This document shows, in pieces, positions 17,601 to 26,600 of a DNA stretch of 64,000 nucleotides (position 1 is its first letter; each line of letters opens with the position of its first letter). Below the pieces are notes generated by a model. The model did no database searches and was not told the origin of the DNA. It worked only from the letters and a program-made list of their open reading frames with translations. The stretch is from an uncultured Eubacteriales bacterium (GTDB lineage Bacteria; Bacillota; Clostridia; Oscillospirales; Oscillospiraceae): NCBI GenBank assembly GCA_900315595.1, contig OMZQ01000003.1, positions 62,001 through 126,000 of the forward strand, written 5' to 3'. A program made the translations under genes and the position numbers.

Positions 17601-18962
17601 CTACTTTCCAACGCAGAAGCGTTCAAAAATTCTCTGTGTGACGTCCTCGCGGACCGTGCGTCCCGTCAGCTCGCCGATGGCCTCCATTGCGGCCTCGAGC
17701 TCGATCAGGACGGCGTCCGGCGTGATCCCGTCGCGGATCGCCTGCTGCGCCGCTCGAAGACTGTCCGCCGCGCGTCGGACCGCATCGGCCTGACGCACGT
17801 TGGTCAGGATCGAGCCGTCGCAGGGCAGGTCGCTGGCGAAGGTCTCCTCGATATAGCGGCAGAGCGGGGCAAGACCAGCGCCTTGGGCAGCGGAGACCGC
17901 GAACACCTGCGCAAAGGGCAGCTCGACGCGGAAGACCCGCTGTGCTAGGTCCGTCTTGTTCAGCACGGCGACGGAGCGCGGGGCCAGCCTTGCGGCGGCC
18001 ATCGCCGCACGGTCCTCCTCATCCAGCGGGACGGCGGCGTCGCAGACGAAGATTGCCAGATCGGACGCCTGCGCGGCTGCGCGGGAGCGCTCCACGCCCA
18101 TCGCCTCGATGCGGTCGCCGGTCTCGCGGATGCCTGCGGTATCGGTGATCCGCGCCAGGACCCGCCCGAAGCGGGCCGTTTCCTCCACGGTATCGCGGGT
18201 CGTGCCGGGAATCTCGGTGACGATGGCCCGGTCAAAGCCGACCAGGGCGTTGAGCAGGGAGGATTTCCCCGCGTTCGGCCTGCCGATCAGGGCGATCCGA
18301 ACGCCCTGCTTCAGGATCCGTCCCCGGTCGCAGGTCGCGTGGAGCCGGTCGAGCTCGGCGGTCCAGCCGCGCAGGGCTTCCGCAAAGTCCGCAAGCCGGA
18401 AATCCGGGATGTCCTCGTCCGGATAGTCGAGGACCGCGTGATAGTGGGAACAAACGTCCGTCAGCCCCTCGTAGATCGGGCGCAGTCTGCGGTGCAGACT
18501 GCCGCCCACCTGAGCCGCGGCGTTTGCGGCCAGATCGGCGGTCTGGGCGTCGATCAGGTCAACCACAGCCTCGGCGGCGGTCAGATCGAGCTTGCCGTTC
18601 AAAAAGGCCCGCCGGGTAAACTCTCCGGGCTTGGCCTGCCGTGCGCCTGCGCAGAACAGAGCCTCCAGCCCGGCGGTCAGGACTGCGGGCGAGCCGTGGC
18701 ATTGAAGCTCCACAGTATCCTCCCCGGTGTAGCTGTGCGGGGCGCGGCAGACCACGGCCTGCGCCTGGTCGATCACCCGGCCCCGGGCGTCCAGGAGCCT
18801 GCCGAGACAGAGCCTTCGTTCGGGAAGCGCCGCAAGCTCCATGCCGCCGAGCGGCACGAAGACCTTCCCCGCAACGGCGGCGCAGCCCTCGCCGGACAGG
18901 CGCAGAATGCCGATGGCCGCAGGCTGTCGGCCCGAAGCGATCGCGGCGATCACGTCTGACAT
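17601..18962 (-). CDS. mnmE: tRNA uridine-5-carboxymethylaminomethyl modification GTPase
   Basis: The 453-residue protein modifies wobble U34 of tRNAs with MnmG. The N-terminal tetrahydrofolate-binding domain contains MSDVIAAIASGRQPAAIGIL. A helical domain with an inserted Ras-like GTPase follows, with GRPNAGKSSLLNAL near residue 225, GTTRDTVEE and DTAGIRE. The C-terminus ends IFERFCVGK, the conserved FC(I/V)GK whose cysteine is catalytically important. It is transcribed ahead of the cysteine desulfurase. Confidence 0.97.
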   Translation of the reverse strand: MSDVIAAIASGRQPAAIGILRLSGEGCAAVAGKVFVPLGGMELAALPERRLCLGRLLDARGRVIDQAQAVVCRAPHSYTGEDTVELQCHGSPAVLTAGLEALFCAGARQAKPGEFTRRAFLNGKLDLTAAEAVVDLIDAQTADLAANAAAQVGGSLHRRLRPIYEGLTDVCSHYHAVLDYPDEDIPDFRLADFAEALRGWTAELDRLHATCDRGRILKQGVRIALIGRPNAGKSSLLNALVGFDRAIVTEIPGTTRDTVEETARFGRVLARITDTAGIRETGDRIEAMGVERSRAAAQASDLAIFVCDAAVPLDEEDRAAMAAARLAPRSVAVLNKTDLAQRVFRVELPFAQVFAVSAAQGAGLAPLCRYIEETFASDLPCDGSILTNVRQADAVRRAADSLRAAQQAIRDGITPDAVLIELEAAMEAIGELTGRTVREDVTQRIFERFCVGK

Positions 18963-18997
18963 CGTTTCCTCTCCCCTTCCGTCCGCAACTTTTTTTC

Positions 18998-19026
18998 ATT
19001 ATAACGGTTTGTCCGGAACAAAGCAA
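18998..19026 (-). promoter_or_regulatory. Sigma-A promoter for mnmE
   Basis: On the minus strand TTGCTT (19026-19021), 17 bases and TATAAT (19003-18998) lie about 36 bases upstream of mnmE, back-to-back with a plus-strand promoter. Confidence 0.7.
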
Positions 19027-19034
19027 TGATTCTG

Positions 19035-19063
19035 TTGCATTTTTTTCGGGAATCTGATACAAT
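19035..19063 (+). promoter_or_regulatory. Sigma-A promoter for the 19.1-kb membrane-protein/dehydrogenase operon
   Basis: TTGCAT (19035-19040), 17 bases and TACAAT (19058-19063) form a promoter. Because the -10 overlaps an ATG at 19062, that ATG is probably not a start codon. This supports the start at 19095. Confidence 0.75.
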
Positions 19064-19094
19064 GGATAAAACCCGTTTCGGGGGGGGGATTATC

Positions 19095-19469
19095 ATGCAG
19101 AGCATCAACGAAACGCTGACCATCCTGCTCCTGGCTATGCTGATCTGGGCGGGCGGCTACGCCGTCTACACTGCCTTCCGGCTCAGCCGGGAACGCGTGC
19201 TGTTTGACAACAAATTTCTGTACCCCGCAAATTGCAGTCCGGACGGCTGCAAGGACGCGAACGGCTTCATCGCCTTCATGCTGCCGCGGCTCTGGATTCT
19301 GGGTCTGGTCTGCCTGGGCCTGGCCGCCGTGACGGTCCTGGCAAACTATACGACGGCTCTGGGCTTCCTGCCGGTCTGGTTCGTCCGATACGGGATCCCC
19401 GTTCTGGGCTTCGCGATCTTTGTCTGGTATATCACCGTCAACGCCCGCTCGTCGAAACAATTCTGGTGA
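19095..19469 (+). CDS. Small membrane protein of unknown function
   Basis: I do not recognise this 124-residue protein. It has one hydrophobic helix near the N-terminus (LTILLLAMLIWAGGYAVYTA), a short polar middle with two cysteines (NCSPDGCKD), and two further helices (about residues 65-90 and 100-118), with a basic tail. The start at 19095 is preceded by a run of nine G that would serve as the ribosome-binding site. It is 11 bases upstream of a 2-hydroxyacid dehydrogenase and is likely co-transcribed with it. Confidence 0.7.
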   Translation: MQSINETLTILLLAMLIWAGGYAVYTAFRLSRERVLFDNKFLYPANCSPDGCKDANGFIAFMLPRLWILGLVCLGLAAVTVLANYTTALGFLPVWFVRYGIPVLGFAIFVWYITVNARSSKQFW

Positions 19470-19480
19470 GGAGAACGCAT

Positions 19481-20446
19481 ATGAAAATTGTCATTTTGGA
19501 CGGCGAACGCACCAACCCCGGCGATCTGAGCTGGGCTTGCATCGGCGAGCTGGGCGAGCTGACCGTGTACGGTCACACCAGCCCCGAGGAGACCGTGGAA
19601 CGCATTGCGGACAACGAGGTCGTCATCGTCGATCACACGCAGATCACGCGCGAGATCATTGAGGCCTGTCCGAGCATCCGACTGATCACCCTCTTTGCCA
19701 CGGGCTACAACGTGATCGACGTAGAGGCCGCACGGGAGAACGGCATCCCCGTATGCAACAGTCCCGCCTATTCGACCAACGCCGTGGCTCAGATGGCTCT
19801 GGCGCACCTGCTGGAGATCGCCTCCCAGGTGGGCCGCCACAACCGGGTCATCCACGACGGCGGCTGGAAAAGCGGCGAGGACTTCGGCAGCACGGTCGCC
19901 AATCTGACCGAGCTGTCGGGCAAGACCGCAGGCATCGTGGGCTACGGGGCGATCGGCCGGGCCTTCGGCAGAATGCTCAAGGCGATGGGGCTGAACCTCC
20001 TGGTCTGGTCCCGCCATCCGAAGCCCGAGCTGGAGGACGCACAGACGCGTTACGTTGACCTGGACGAGCTCTACGCCGGGTCAGACGTCGTCTCGATCCA
20101 CGTTCCGCTGAACGATGAGACCCGAGGCATGATCGACCGCGACGCAATCGCAAAGATGAAGGACGGCGCGATTCTGATCAACACTGCCCGCGGCGCACTG
20201 CTCAACGAGGCGGACGTGGCAGAAGCCCTGAAAAGCGGCAAGCTCCGCGCACTCGGCGCGGACGTGGTCTCGGTGGAGCCGATCGAACCGACGAATCCCC
20301 TGCTCTCGGCTCCGAACGTGAACCTGACCCCGCACATCGGCTGGGCGCCGAAGGAGACCCGCGACCGTCTGCTGGGCATCGTTGCAGACAACATCCGCTG
20401 CTTCCTCGAGGGTCATCCGCAGAACGTGGTCAACGGCGTACGCTGA
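19481..20446 (+). CDS. D-isomer-specific 2-hydroxyacid dehydrogenase
   Basis: The 321-residue NAD(P)H-dependent enzyme interconverts a 2-keto acid and a D-2-hydroxy acid. The Rossmann motif is GIVGYGAIGRAFG (about residue 150). The catalytic Arg lies in ILINTARGALLNE, the Glu region in LGADVVSVEP, and the His in NLTPHIGWAP. The GRHNRVIHDGGWKSG segment resembles glycerate/hydroxypyruvate reductases more than lactate or 3-phosphoglycerate dehydrogenases, so the substrate is left open. GAGGAG eight bases upstream sets the start. Confidence 0.93.
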   Translation: MKIVILDGERTNPGDLSWACIGELGELTVYGHTSPEETVERIADNEVVIVDHTQITREIIEACPSIRLITLFATGYNVIDVEAARENGIPVCNSPAYSTNAVAQMALAHLLEIASQVGRHNRVIHDGGWKSGEDFGSTVANLTELSGKTAGIVGYGAIGRAFGRMLKAMGLNLLVWSRHPKPELEDAQTRYVDLDELYAGSDVVSIHVPLNDETRGMIDRDAIAKMKDGAILINTARGALLNEADVAEALKSGKLRALGADVVSVEPIEPTNPLLSAPNVNLTPHIGWAPKETRDRLLGIVADNIRCFLEGHPQNVVNGVR

Positions 20447-20541
20447 ACCGCTCTCTCCTCCGCAGAGGCGCAAAAACTGTGCGCCAAATTTCACGGCGGA
20501 ACGCCCTGCGAAAAAAACTTTGCAATTTTTGAAAAAAAGAC

Positions 20542-20570
20542 TTGCATTTTCAGAACGACTGTGCTATTAT
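20542..20570 (+). promoter_or_regulatory. Promoter for tRNA-Arg
   Basis: TTGCAT (20542-20547), 17 bases and TATTAT (20565-20570) stand 24 bases upstream of the mature tRNA 5' end. Confidence 0.75.
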
Positions 20571-20594
20571 ACTGGAGCGCGTTGAGCGTGGTAT

Positions 20595-20671
20595 GCGCCG
20601 GTAGCTCAGTTGGATAGAGTGACTGGCTACGAACCAGTAGGTCGGGGGTTCGAGTCCCTTCCGGCGTACCA
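20595..20671 (+). tRNA. tRNA-Arg (anticodon ACG)
   Basis: The 77-nt cloverleaf has acceptor arm GCGCCGG pairing with CCGGCGT, with G1-U72. The D-arm region is TAGCTCAGTTGGATAGAG. The anticodon arm ACTGG-CTACGAA-CCAGT reads ACG, and the T-arm is GGGGGTTCGAGTCCC. The CCA is encoded. A34 would be deaminated to inosine by TadA to read CGU, CGC and CGA. It is a single-gene unit with its own promoter and terminator. Confidence 0.97.
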
Positions 20672-20710
20672 AAAAACAGCCCATTTCTTAGGAAATCGGG
20701 CTGTTTTTTC
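20671..20710 (+). terminator. Rho-independent terminator of tRNA-Arg
   Basis: ACAGCCC and an inner ATTTC pair with GAAAT and GGGCTGT, followed by a run of six T at 20704-20709. Confidence 0.88.
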
Positions 20711-20814
20711 TGCGTTTTTGAGGCTTTTCCTCCACTTGGGCCACAAAAATGAGAATATAGAAATCTTTTCACGCACGTTTCGCGCGCGAACGCAAAAAAG
20801 CAGCGATATGAAGC

Positions 20815-20855
20815 AAAAACAGAGCGGGAAACGGTGTGCAGCCGTCTCCCGCTCT
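20815..20855 (-). terminator. Terminator for the RsuA-type pseudouridine synthase gene
   Basis: AGAGCGGGA pairs with TCCCGCTCT, with additional inner pairing (ACGG/CCGT). On the minus strand it is followed by TGTTTTTG. Between this hairpin and the gene end at 20992, and from 20711 to 20814, I see no gene. Confidence 0.75.
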
Positions 20856-20991
20856 ATTCTGATTTGAAACGATCAACCGCGCCGTGAACGCTCTTTATGG
20901 CGGATGGGATCGTTTCCGTTGATTATCTGTCGCCGTTTTCTGATTTACACTGTAAAGGTCGGCGTCAAATGGGCGTTGCGCGTTCCCGGCG

Positions 20992-21636
20992 CTATTCCCG
21001 TTCCGCAGGCGGCAGTTCGAGGGGGTCCAGCGAGGCCTCGCGGAGCAGGGCTGCAAGCTCGGGCGGCGTCAGCGGTCGGAGCTCGCCGGGGCGGAGGCGC
21101 TCGTCCAGGCGGATGGGGCCGAAGGACAGACGCTTGAGCGTGAACACGTGTCCGCCCACGGCCTTGACCATCAGCTTGACCTGGTGCTTCCGCCCCTCGC
21201 AAATCGCCAGATACCCGCAGGTCACGGGCCGGTCCGCGTTCTTCATCAGGTGGTTGTGCTCCTTGGGGGGCAGCAGGTCCTCGCAGGCGCCGATGGTCGT
21301 GTAGCCCTCAAGCCAGGCGCGGGCGGGACGGGAGACGTTCTCGCGGCTGCCCAGCATGACGCCGGTCTCCATCCGCCGGAAGTCGTCCTCGGTCAGATGG
21401 CCGAAGGCGCGGAAATGGTAGACCTTTTCCACCTTCCGCTCCGGACGGAGCAGGCGCAGATCGAGCCGTCCGTCGTCGGTCAGCAGGAGCAGTCCCTCGG
21501 TATCCATGTCCAGCCGCCCGATCAGGTGGAGGTCGTGCAGGTCATCGGGCAGCAGCTCCATCACCGTGGGCCGGGTGCGGTCTGACCGCGCGGACAGATA
21601 GCCCTTGGGCTTATTCAGCATATACACGCGCGGCAT
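20992..21636 (-). CDS. Pseudouridine synthase, RsuA/RluB/E/F family, without an S4 domain
   Basis: The 214-residue enzyme isomerises uridine to pseudouridine in rRNA. The catalytic Asp is in the family motif LIGRLDMDTEGLLLLTDDG (about residue 40), with KVYHF and the later GRKHQVKLM that matches the RsuA-family motif III. It starts directly at MPRVYMLNKPKGYLSA, so the usual N-terminal S4 RNA-binding domain is missing, as in RluE. The start at 21636 has GGGGAGGGGAG five bases upstream. The target position in rRNA cannot be told. Confidence 0.9.
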   Translation of the reverse strand: MPRVYMLNKPKGYLSARSDRTRPTVMELLPDDLHDLHLIGRLDMDTEGLLLLTDDGRLDLRLLRPERKVEKVYHFRAFGHLTEDDFRRMETGVMLGSRENVSRPARAWLEGYTTIGACEDLLPPKEHNHLMKNADRPVTCGYLAICEGRKHQVKLMVKAVGGHVFTLKRLSFGPIRLDERLRPGELRPLTPPELAALLREASLDPLELPPAERE

Positions 21637-21719
21637 CGCTTCTCCCCTCCCCGGCATTTTCGCCTATTATACGCGATTTCCCCGTCCGGCGCAAGTGAAA
21701 AATATTATCCCGGACCGGA

Positions 21720-21748
21720 TTGCATAATGGGTCCGGCTGTGGTATAAT
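21720..21748 (+). promoter_or_regulatory. Sigma-A promoter for murB-whiA-dnaE
   Basis: TTGCAT (21720-21725), 17 bases and a perfect TATAAT (21743-21748) lie 57 bases upstream of the murB start. Confidence 0.8.
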
Positions 21749-21805
21749 ATGGTACACCCGGGGTCGTGGACGCCCCGGAATCTGTTCGGATCCGGAGGGA
21801 TTCCC

Positions 21806-22723
21806 ATGCCTCAAAGTCTATATGAAGCCTTTTCCCGGGCCCTGCCCGGTTTACAGACGCGGCGCGACGAGCCGCTTTGCCGCCATACCTCCTTCCGCAT
21901 CGGCGGACCGGCCGCCGTGATGGTCTTCCCCAAGACCGAGGACGAGCTGATCGCTGCCCTGCGGCTTTGCGCCGATCTGGAGACCGTCCCCGCCGTCCTC
22001 GGCGCGGGCACGAACGTCCTGGCCCCCGACGAGGGTCTGCCCGGCGTGGTGATCTCCACGCGGGAGCTCAACGAGATCCGAATGGTCGGTGATTGCGAGA
22101 TCGAGGCTGAATGCGGCGTGACGCTGGCGCGGCTGGCCGTCTTCGCCCGCGACCGCGGTCTGACCGGCCTGGAATTTGCCCACGGCATTCCCGGAACCGT
22201 CGGCGGCGGGATGTATATGAACGCCGGTGCCTACGGCGGCGAGCTGGTCCAGGTCGCCGTCTCGGCGCGCTTTCTGACGCTGACCGGCGAGGTGCGCGAA
22301 TATCACGGCGAGGAGATGGGCCTTTCCTATCGCCATTCCGCCTTTATGGAGCAGACGGGTCTGATCGTCTCGGCCCGCTTCCGCCTGCGTCCCGGCGACC
22401 CCGAGGCCGTGACGGCCCGGATGCGGGAGCTGATGGAAAAGCGAAGCAAGTCCCAGCCGCTCGACCTGCCCTCGGCGGGCTCGACCTTCAAGCGGCCCGT
22501 GGGCGGCTACGCTGCGGCCCTGATCCAGGACGCGGGGCTCAAGGGCTTCCGCATCGGCGACGCGGCGGTCTCCGAAAAGCATTCGGGCTTTGTGGTCAAT
22601 CTGGGCCACGCAACTGCAAGCGACGTTCAGCGTCTGATCGCCGCGGTGCAGGAGAAGGTGCGGGAGCGCTCCGGCATCCTGCTGGAGCCCGAGGTGCGGC
22701 TGTGGAAGCCGGAAGCGAGGTGA
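21806..22723 (+). CDS. murB: UDP-N-acetylenolpyruvoylglucosamine reductase
   Basis: The 305-residue FAD enzyme reduces enolpyruvyl-UDP-GlcNAc to UDP-MurNAc in peptidoglycan synthesis. Motifs are TSFRIGGPAAVMVFPKTEDE, LGAGTNVLAPDEGLPGVVI, HGIPGTVGGGMYMNAGAYGG, and the catalytic serine region LPSAGSTFKRPVG. Length and gap pattern fit the type II MurB common in Gram-positives. GGAGGG eight bases upstream sets the ATG at 21806. It begins a murB-whiA-dnaE transcript. Confidence 0.97.
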   Translation: MPQSLYEAFSRALPGLQTRRDEPLCRHTSFRIGGPAAVMVFPKTEDELIAALRLCADLETVPAVLGAGTNVLAPDEGLPGVVISTRELNEIRMVGDCEIEAECGVTLARLAVFARDRGLTGLEFAHGIPGTVGGGMYMNAGAYGGELVQVAVSARFLTLTGEVREYHGEEMGLSYRHSAFMEQTGLIVSARFRLRPGDPEAVTARMRELMEKRSKSQPLDLPSAGSTFKRPVGGYAAALIQDAGLKGFRIGDAAVSEKHSGFVVNLGHATASDVQRLIAAVQEKVRERSGILLEPEVRLWKPEAR

Positions 22724-22728
22724 GCGCG

Positions 22729-23616
22729 ATGTCCTTTTCCGCCGGCGCGAAGGCAGAGCTCTGCCGGGATAAGCTGCAAAAGAAATGCTGCGCCGTCGCG
22801 GAGGCCTGCGGCGTTTTGCTCTACTGCGGCAGCGTCACGCCGGAGCAGATCCGCATCGTCACCGAGAGCGCGGATTTTGCCCAGCGTCTGCCCCGCCTGT
22901 TTTTCCGTGCCTTCCGCGTGGACTTTGACGAGACCCAGATCGGGAGCAAGTTCACCTTTCTGCTCCACGACCGGGACAAGATCGCCGCCATCTTCTCCGC
23001 CATCGGCTACAGCCCGGAGAGCAGCATCACCCTCCACGTCAACTACGCCCTGCTGGAGAACGACTGCTGCCGCAGATCCTTCCTGCGCGGCGTGTTTTTG
23101 TGCGGCGGCTCCGTCACGGATCCGGAGAAGCGCTATCATCTCGAGCTCTCCACAAACCGCCGCAAGGTCAGTCTGGAGACCCACAGCCTCCTGCTGGATC
23201 AGGGCTTTTCGCCCAAGGAGACGGTTCGCAACGGGAGCAACATCCTCTATTTCAAGCAGAGCGAGGCCATCGAGGACTTTCTGGCCTATCTCGGCGCGCC
23301 GGTCGCCTCCATGGGGATCGCGGAGGCCAAGATCGAGAAGGAAATGAAAAACAAGATCAACCGCATCGTCAACTGTGACAATGCCAACACCTCCAAAATC
23401 GTCGAGGCCGCCCAGAATCAGATCGCCGCGATCCACCGCCTGGATGCGCGCGGCGAGCTGGAAGCCCTGCCCGAAAAGCTGAAGGAGACCGCCCGTCTGC
23501 GCACGGAGAACCCGGAATCCAATCTTGCCGAGCTGGCGGCCCTGTTCGATCCCCCGCTGACCAAATCCGCCCTGAACCACCGACTGCGCAAGCTCTGCGA
23601 GCTTGGAAAGGAGTAG
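22729..23616 (+). CDS. whiA: WhiA-family DNA-binding protein
   Basis: The 295-residue protein has an N-terminal LAGLIDADG-like fold (RSFLRGVFLCGGSVTDPEKRYHLE near residue 105) that lacks endonuclease activity. The C-terminal helix-turn-helix region (PESNLAELAALFDPPLTKSALNHRLRKL, residues about 262-290) is present. WhiA acts in sporulation in Streptomyces and in division and chromosome segregation in Bacillus. GAGGTGA lies just upstream, overlapping the end of murB. The usual rapZ-yvcK neighbours are absent here; whiA sits between murB and dnaE. Confidence 0.96.
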   Translation: MSFSAGAKAELCRDKLQKKCCAVAEACGVLLYCGSVTPEQIRIVTESADFAQRLPRLFFRAFRVDFDETQIGSKFTFLLHDRDKIAAIFSAIGYSPESSITLHVNYALLENDCCRRSFLRGVFLCGGSVTDPEKRYHLELSTNRRKVSLETHSLLLDQGFSPKETVRNGSNILYFKQSEAIEDFLAYLGAPVASMGIAEAKIEKEMKNKINRIVNCDNANTSKIVEAAQNQIAAIHRLDARGELEALPEKLKETARLRTENPESNLAELAALFDPPLTKSALNHRLRKLCELGKE

Positions 23617-23618
23617 CC

Positions 23619-26600
23619 ATGGCCTTCGTCCATCTGCATCTGCATACGGAATACAGTCTGCTGGACGGCGCGTGCCGGATCGGGCGGCTGATGGACCGGG
23701 TCAAGGAGCTGGGCCAGGACGCCGTTGCGATCACGGATCACGGCGTCATGTACGGCGTGATCGACTTCTACAAGGCGGCGAAGGCTGCCGGGGTGAAGCC
23801 CATCATCGGCTGCGAGGTCTACGTGGCCCCGCGTACCCGCTTTGACAAGGTTCACGGCGTGGACCGCGAGAGCGCCCACCTGGTTCTCCTCTGTGAAAAC
23901 GAGACCGGCTACCGGAATCTGAGCTACATGGTCTCCATGGGCTTTTTGGAGGGCTTCTACGGGCGGCCCCGGATCGACATGGATCTGCTGCGGGCCCATT
24001 CGGAGGGTCTGATCGCCCTGTCGGCCTGTCTGGCGGGCGCCATCCCCCGCAGGCTCAAGATCGACGACTACGAGGGAGCGAAGGAGATCGCCCGGGAATA
24101 CAGCGCGATCTTCGGGCCGGACCGCTTCTATCTGGAGCTCCAGGATCACGGCATTGCGGAGCAGGCCAAGGTCAACCCCATGCTGCTCCGCCTGGCGCGG
24201 GAGCTGGAGCTGCCTCTGGTGGTGACGAACGACTGCCACTATCTGCGCCGAGAGGACGCCGTGATGCAGGACGTCCTGATGTGCATCCAGACCGGCAAGA
24301 CCGTGGACGAGCCGAACCGGATGCGCTTTGAGACCGACGAGTTCTACGTGAAATCCGAGGCCGAGCTCCGCGAGCGCTTCCCGCAGCTTGACGAGGCATT
24401 TGAAAACACGGCCCGGATCGCCGCGCGCTGCAGCGTCGAATTTGAATTCAACCACTACCATCTGCCCGCCTTCCACGCCCCGGACGGGTCCGATTCGCTG
24501 ACCTATTTCCGGCGGCTGTGCCGCGAGGGCTTCGCAGAGCGCTATCCCGACCCGCCGCAGGAATACCGTGACCGTCTGGACTACGAGATGGGCGTCATCG
24601 AGCGGATGGGCTACGTGGACTACTATCTGATCGTGGCGGACTTTATCCGCTGGGCCAAGGAGCAGGGCATTCCCGTCGGTCCGGGACGCGGCTCCGGCGC
24701 GGCCTCGATCTGCGCCTACTGCATGCACATTACGGAAGTTGATCCGATGCAGTATACCCTGATCTTCGAGCGCTTTCTGAACCCGGAGCGCGTCTCCATG
24801 CCCGACTTCGACACCGACTTCTGCCAGGAGCGGCGCGGCGAGGTGATCGACTACGTGACCCGCAAGTACGGCAAGGACAAGGTCGCCCAGATCGTCACCT
24901 TCGGCACGATGGCAGCGCGCGGCGCGGTCCGTGACGTCGGACGCGTCCTGAACATGAGCTACGCCGAGTGCGACGCCGTGGCAAAGGCCATTCCGAACGA
25001 GCTGCACATGACCCTGGAGCTTGCTCTGACCAAGTCGCCCAAGCTCAAGCAGATGTACGACGCCGATCCAAAGGTCCAGAAGCTGATCGACACGGCAATG
25101 GCCATCGAGGGCATGCCGCGCAACACCTCCACCCATGCCGCCGGCGTGGTGATCACGGCCCGGCCGGTTTCGGACTACGTGCCGCTGGCAAAAAACGACG
25201 ACACCGTGGTCACGCAGTTCACAATGACGACCATCGAGGAGCTGGGTCTGCTCAAGATGGACTTTCTGGGGCTGCGGAACCTGACCGTGATCGACGACGC
25301 GGAGAAGGAGATCCGCAAGACCGTACCCGATTTTTCGATCAAGAACATCCCCGACGACGACCCGGAGACCTTCGCCATGCTGGGCGAGGGCAAGACCTCC
25401 GGCGTCTTCCAGTTGGAATCCACCGGCATCACGGGCGTCTGCGTCCAGATGAAGCCCCAGTCCATCGAGGATATGACGGCCATCGTGGCCCTCTACCGTC
25501 CCGGCCCGATGGAATCCATCCCCAAATTCATCGAGGGCAAATTCCACCCGGAGCGGACGACCTATCTGACGCCCCAGCTCAAGCCGATCCTGAACGTCAC
25601 CTACGGCTGCATGGTCTACCAGGAGCAGGTCATTGAGATCTTCCGCAAGCTGGGCGGCTACACCCTGGGCCAGGCCGACAATATCCGCCGGGCCATCTCC
25701 AAGAAGAAGATGAAGATCATCACCCAGGAGGAGGAGACCTTCGTCCACGGCGACGCGGAGCGGGGAATCCCCGGCGCGGTGGCAAACGGCGTCAGCGAGG
25801 CCGCCGCCCGCGCGATCTACAGGCAGATCTTTGACTTCGCAAACTACGCCTTCAACAAGGCCCACGCGGTCTGTTACGCTGTGGTCAGCTATCAGACAGC
25901 CTGGCTCAAATGCCACTATCCGATGCAGTACATGGCGGCCCTGATGACCTCCATGCTCTCGGACACTGCGAAGGTCGCGGCCTATATTGCAGATTGCCGC
26001 GATATGGGGATCCGCCTGCTGCCGCCGGACGTCAACCGTTCCGAGGACGTTTTCACCGTGGAGGACGGAGCGATCCGCTTCGGTCTCGGCGCGGTCAAGA
26101 ACATCGGACGCGGCATCATTCAGCAGATGAGCGCCGAACGGCGGACGAACGGTCCCTTCACCTCCCTGACCGATTTCTGCACCCGGATGAGTGAGAGCGA
26201 TTTGAACAAGCGGGCCTTAGAGAATCTGATCAAGTGCGGGGCGCTGGACTGCTTCGGTCTGCACCGAAGCCAGCTTCTGGCGATGTATGAGCCGGTCCTG
26301 ACCTGGCTTTCGAACCGGAGCAAGCGGAATCTGGCCGGTCAGGTCAGCCTGTTCGACTTCACGAACGAGGTCGAGGACGACATGGGCGTGCCGGTCCCGG
26401 CGATGGACGAAAAGCCCCTGATGGAGCTGCTGGCCGATGAGAAGGAGACCACCGGCCTCTATATCAGCGGGCATCCGATGGACCAGTACCGCGCCGCCCT
26501 GCGCCGGACCCAGGCGATCCCGATCGCCCGCGTCACCGGCGAGGAGGCCGACCGCAGAGACGGCGAGACCGTTCTGGTCGCGGGCATCGTTCAGACCGTT

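Noticed and set aside
19062-19094. Alternative start ATG at 19062 for the small membrane protein
   Set aside because: That ATG overlaps a good -10 (TACAAT) and lacks a ribosome-binding site, so it would lie before the transcript start.
23418-25916. An 832-codon open frame antisense to dnaE
   Set aside because: It mirrors a GC-rich, well-conserved gene, has histidine- and valine-rich low-complexity translation, and no recognisable domain. Long antisense frames are common here because of base composition.
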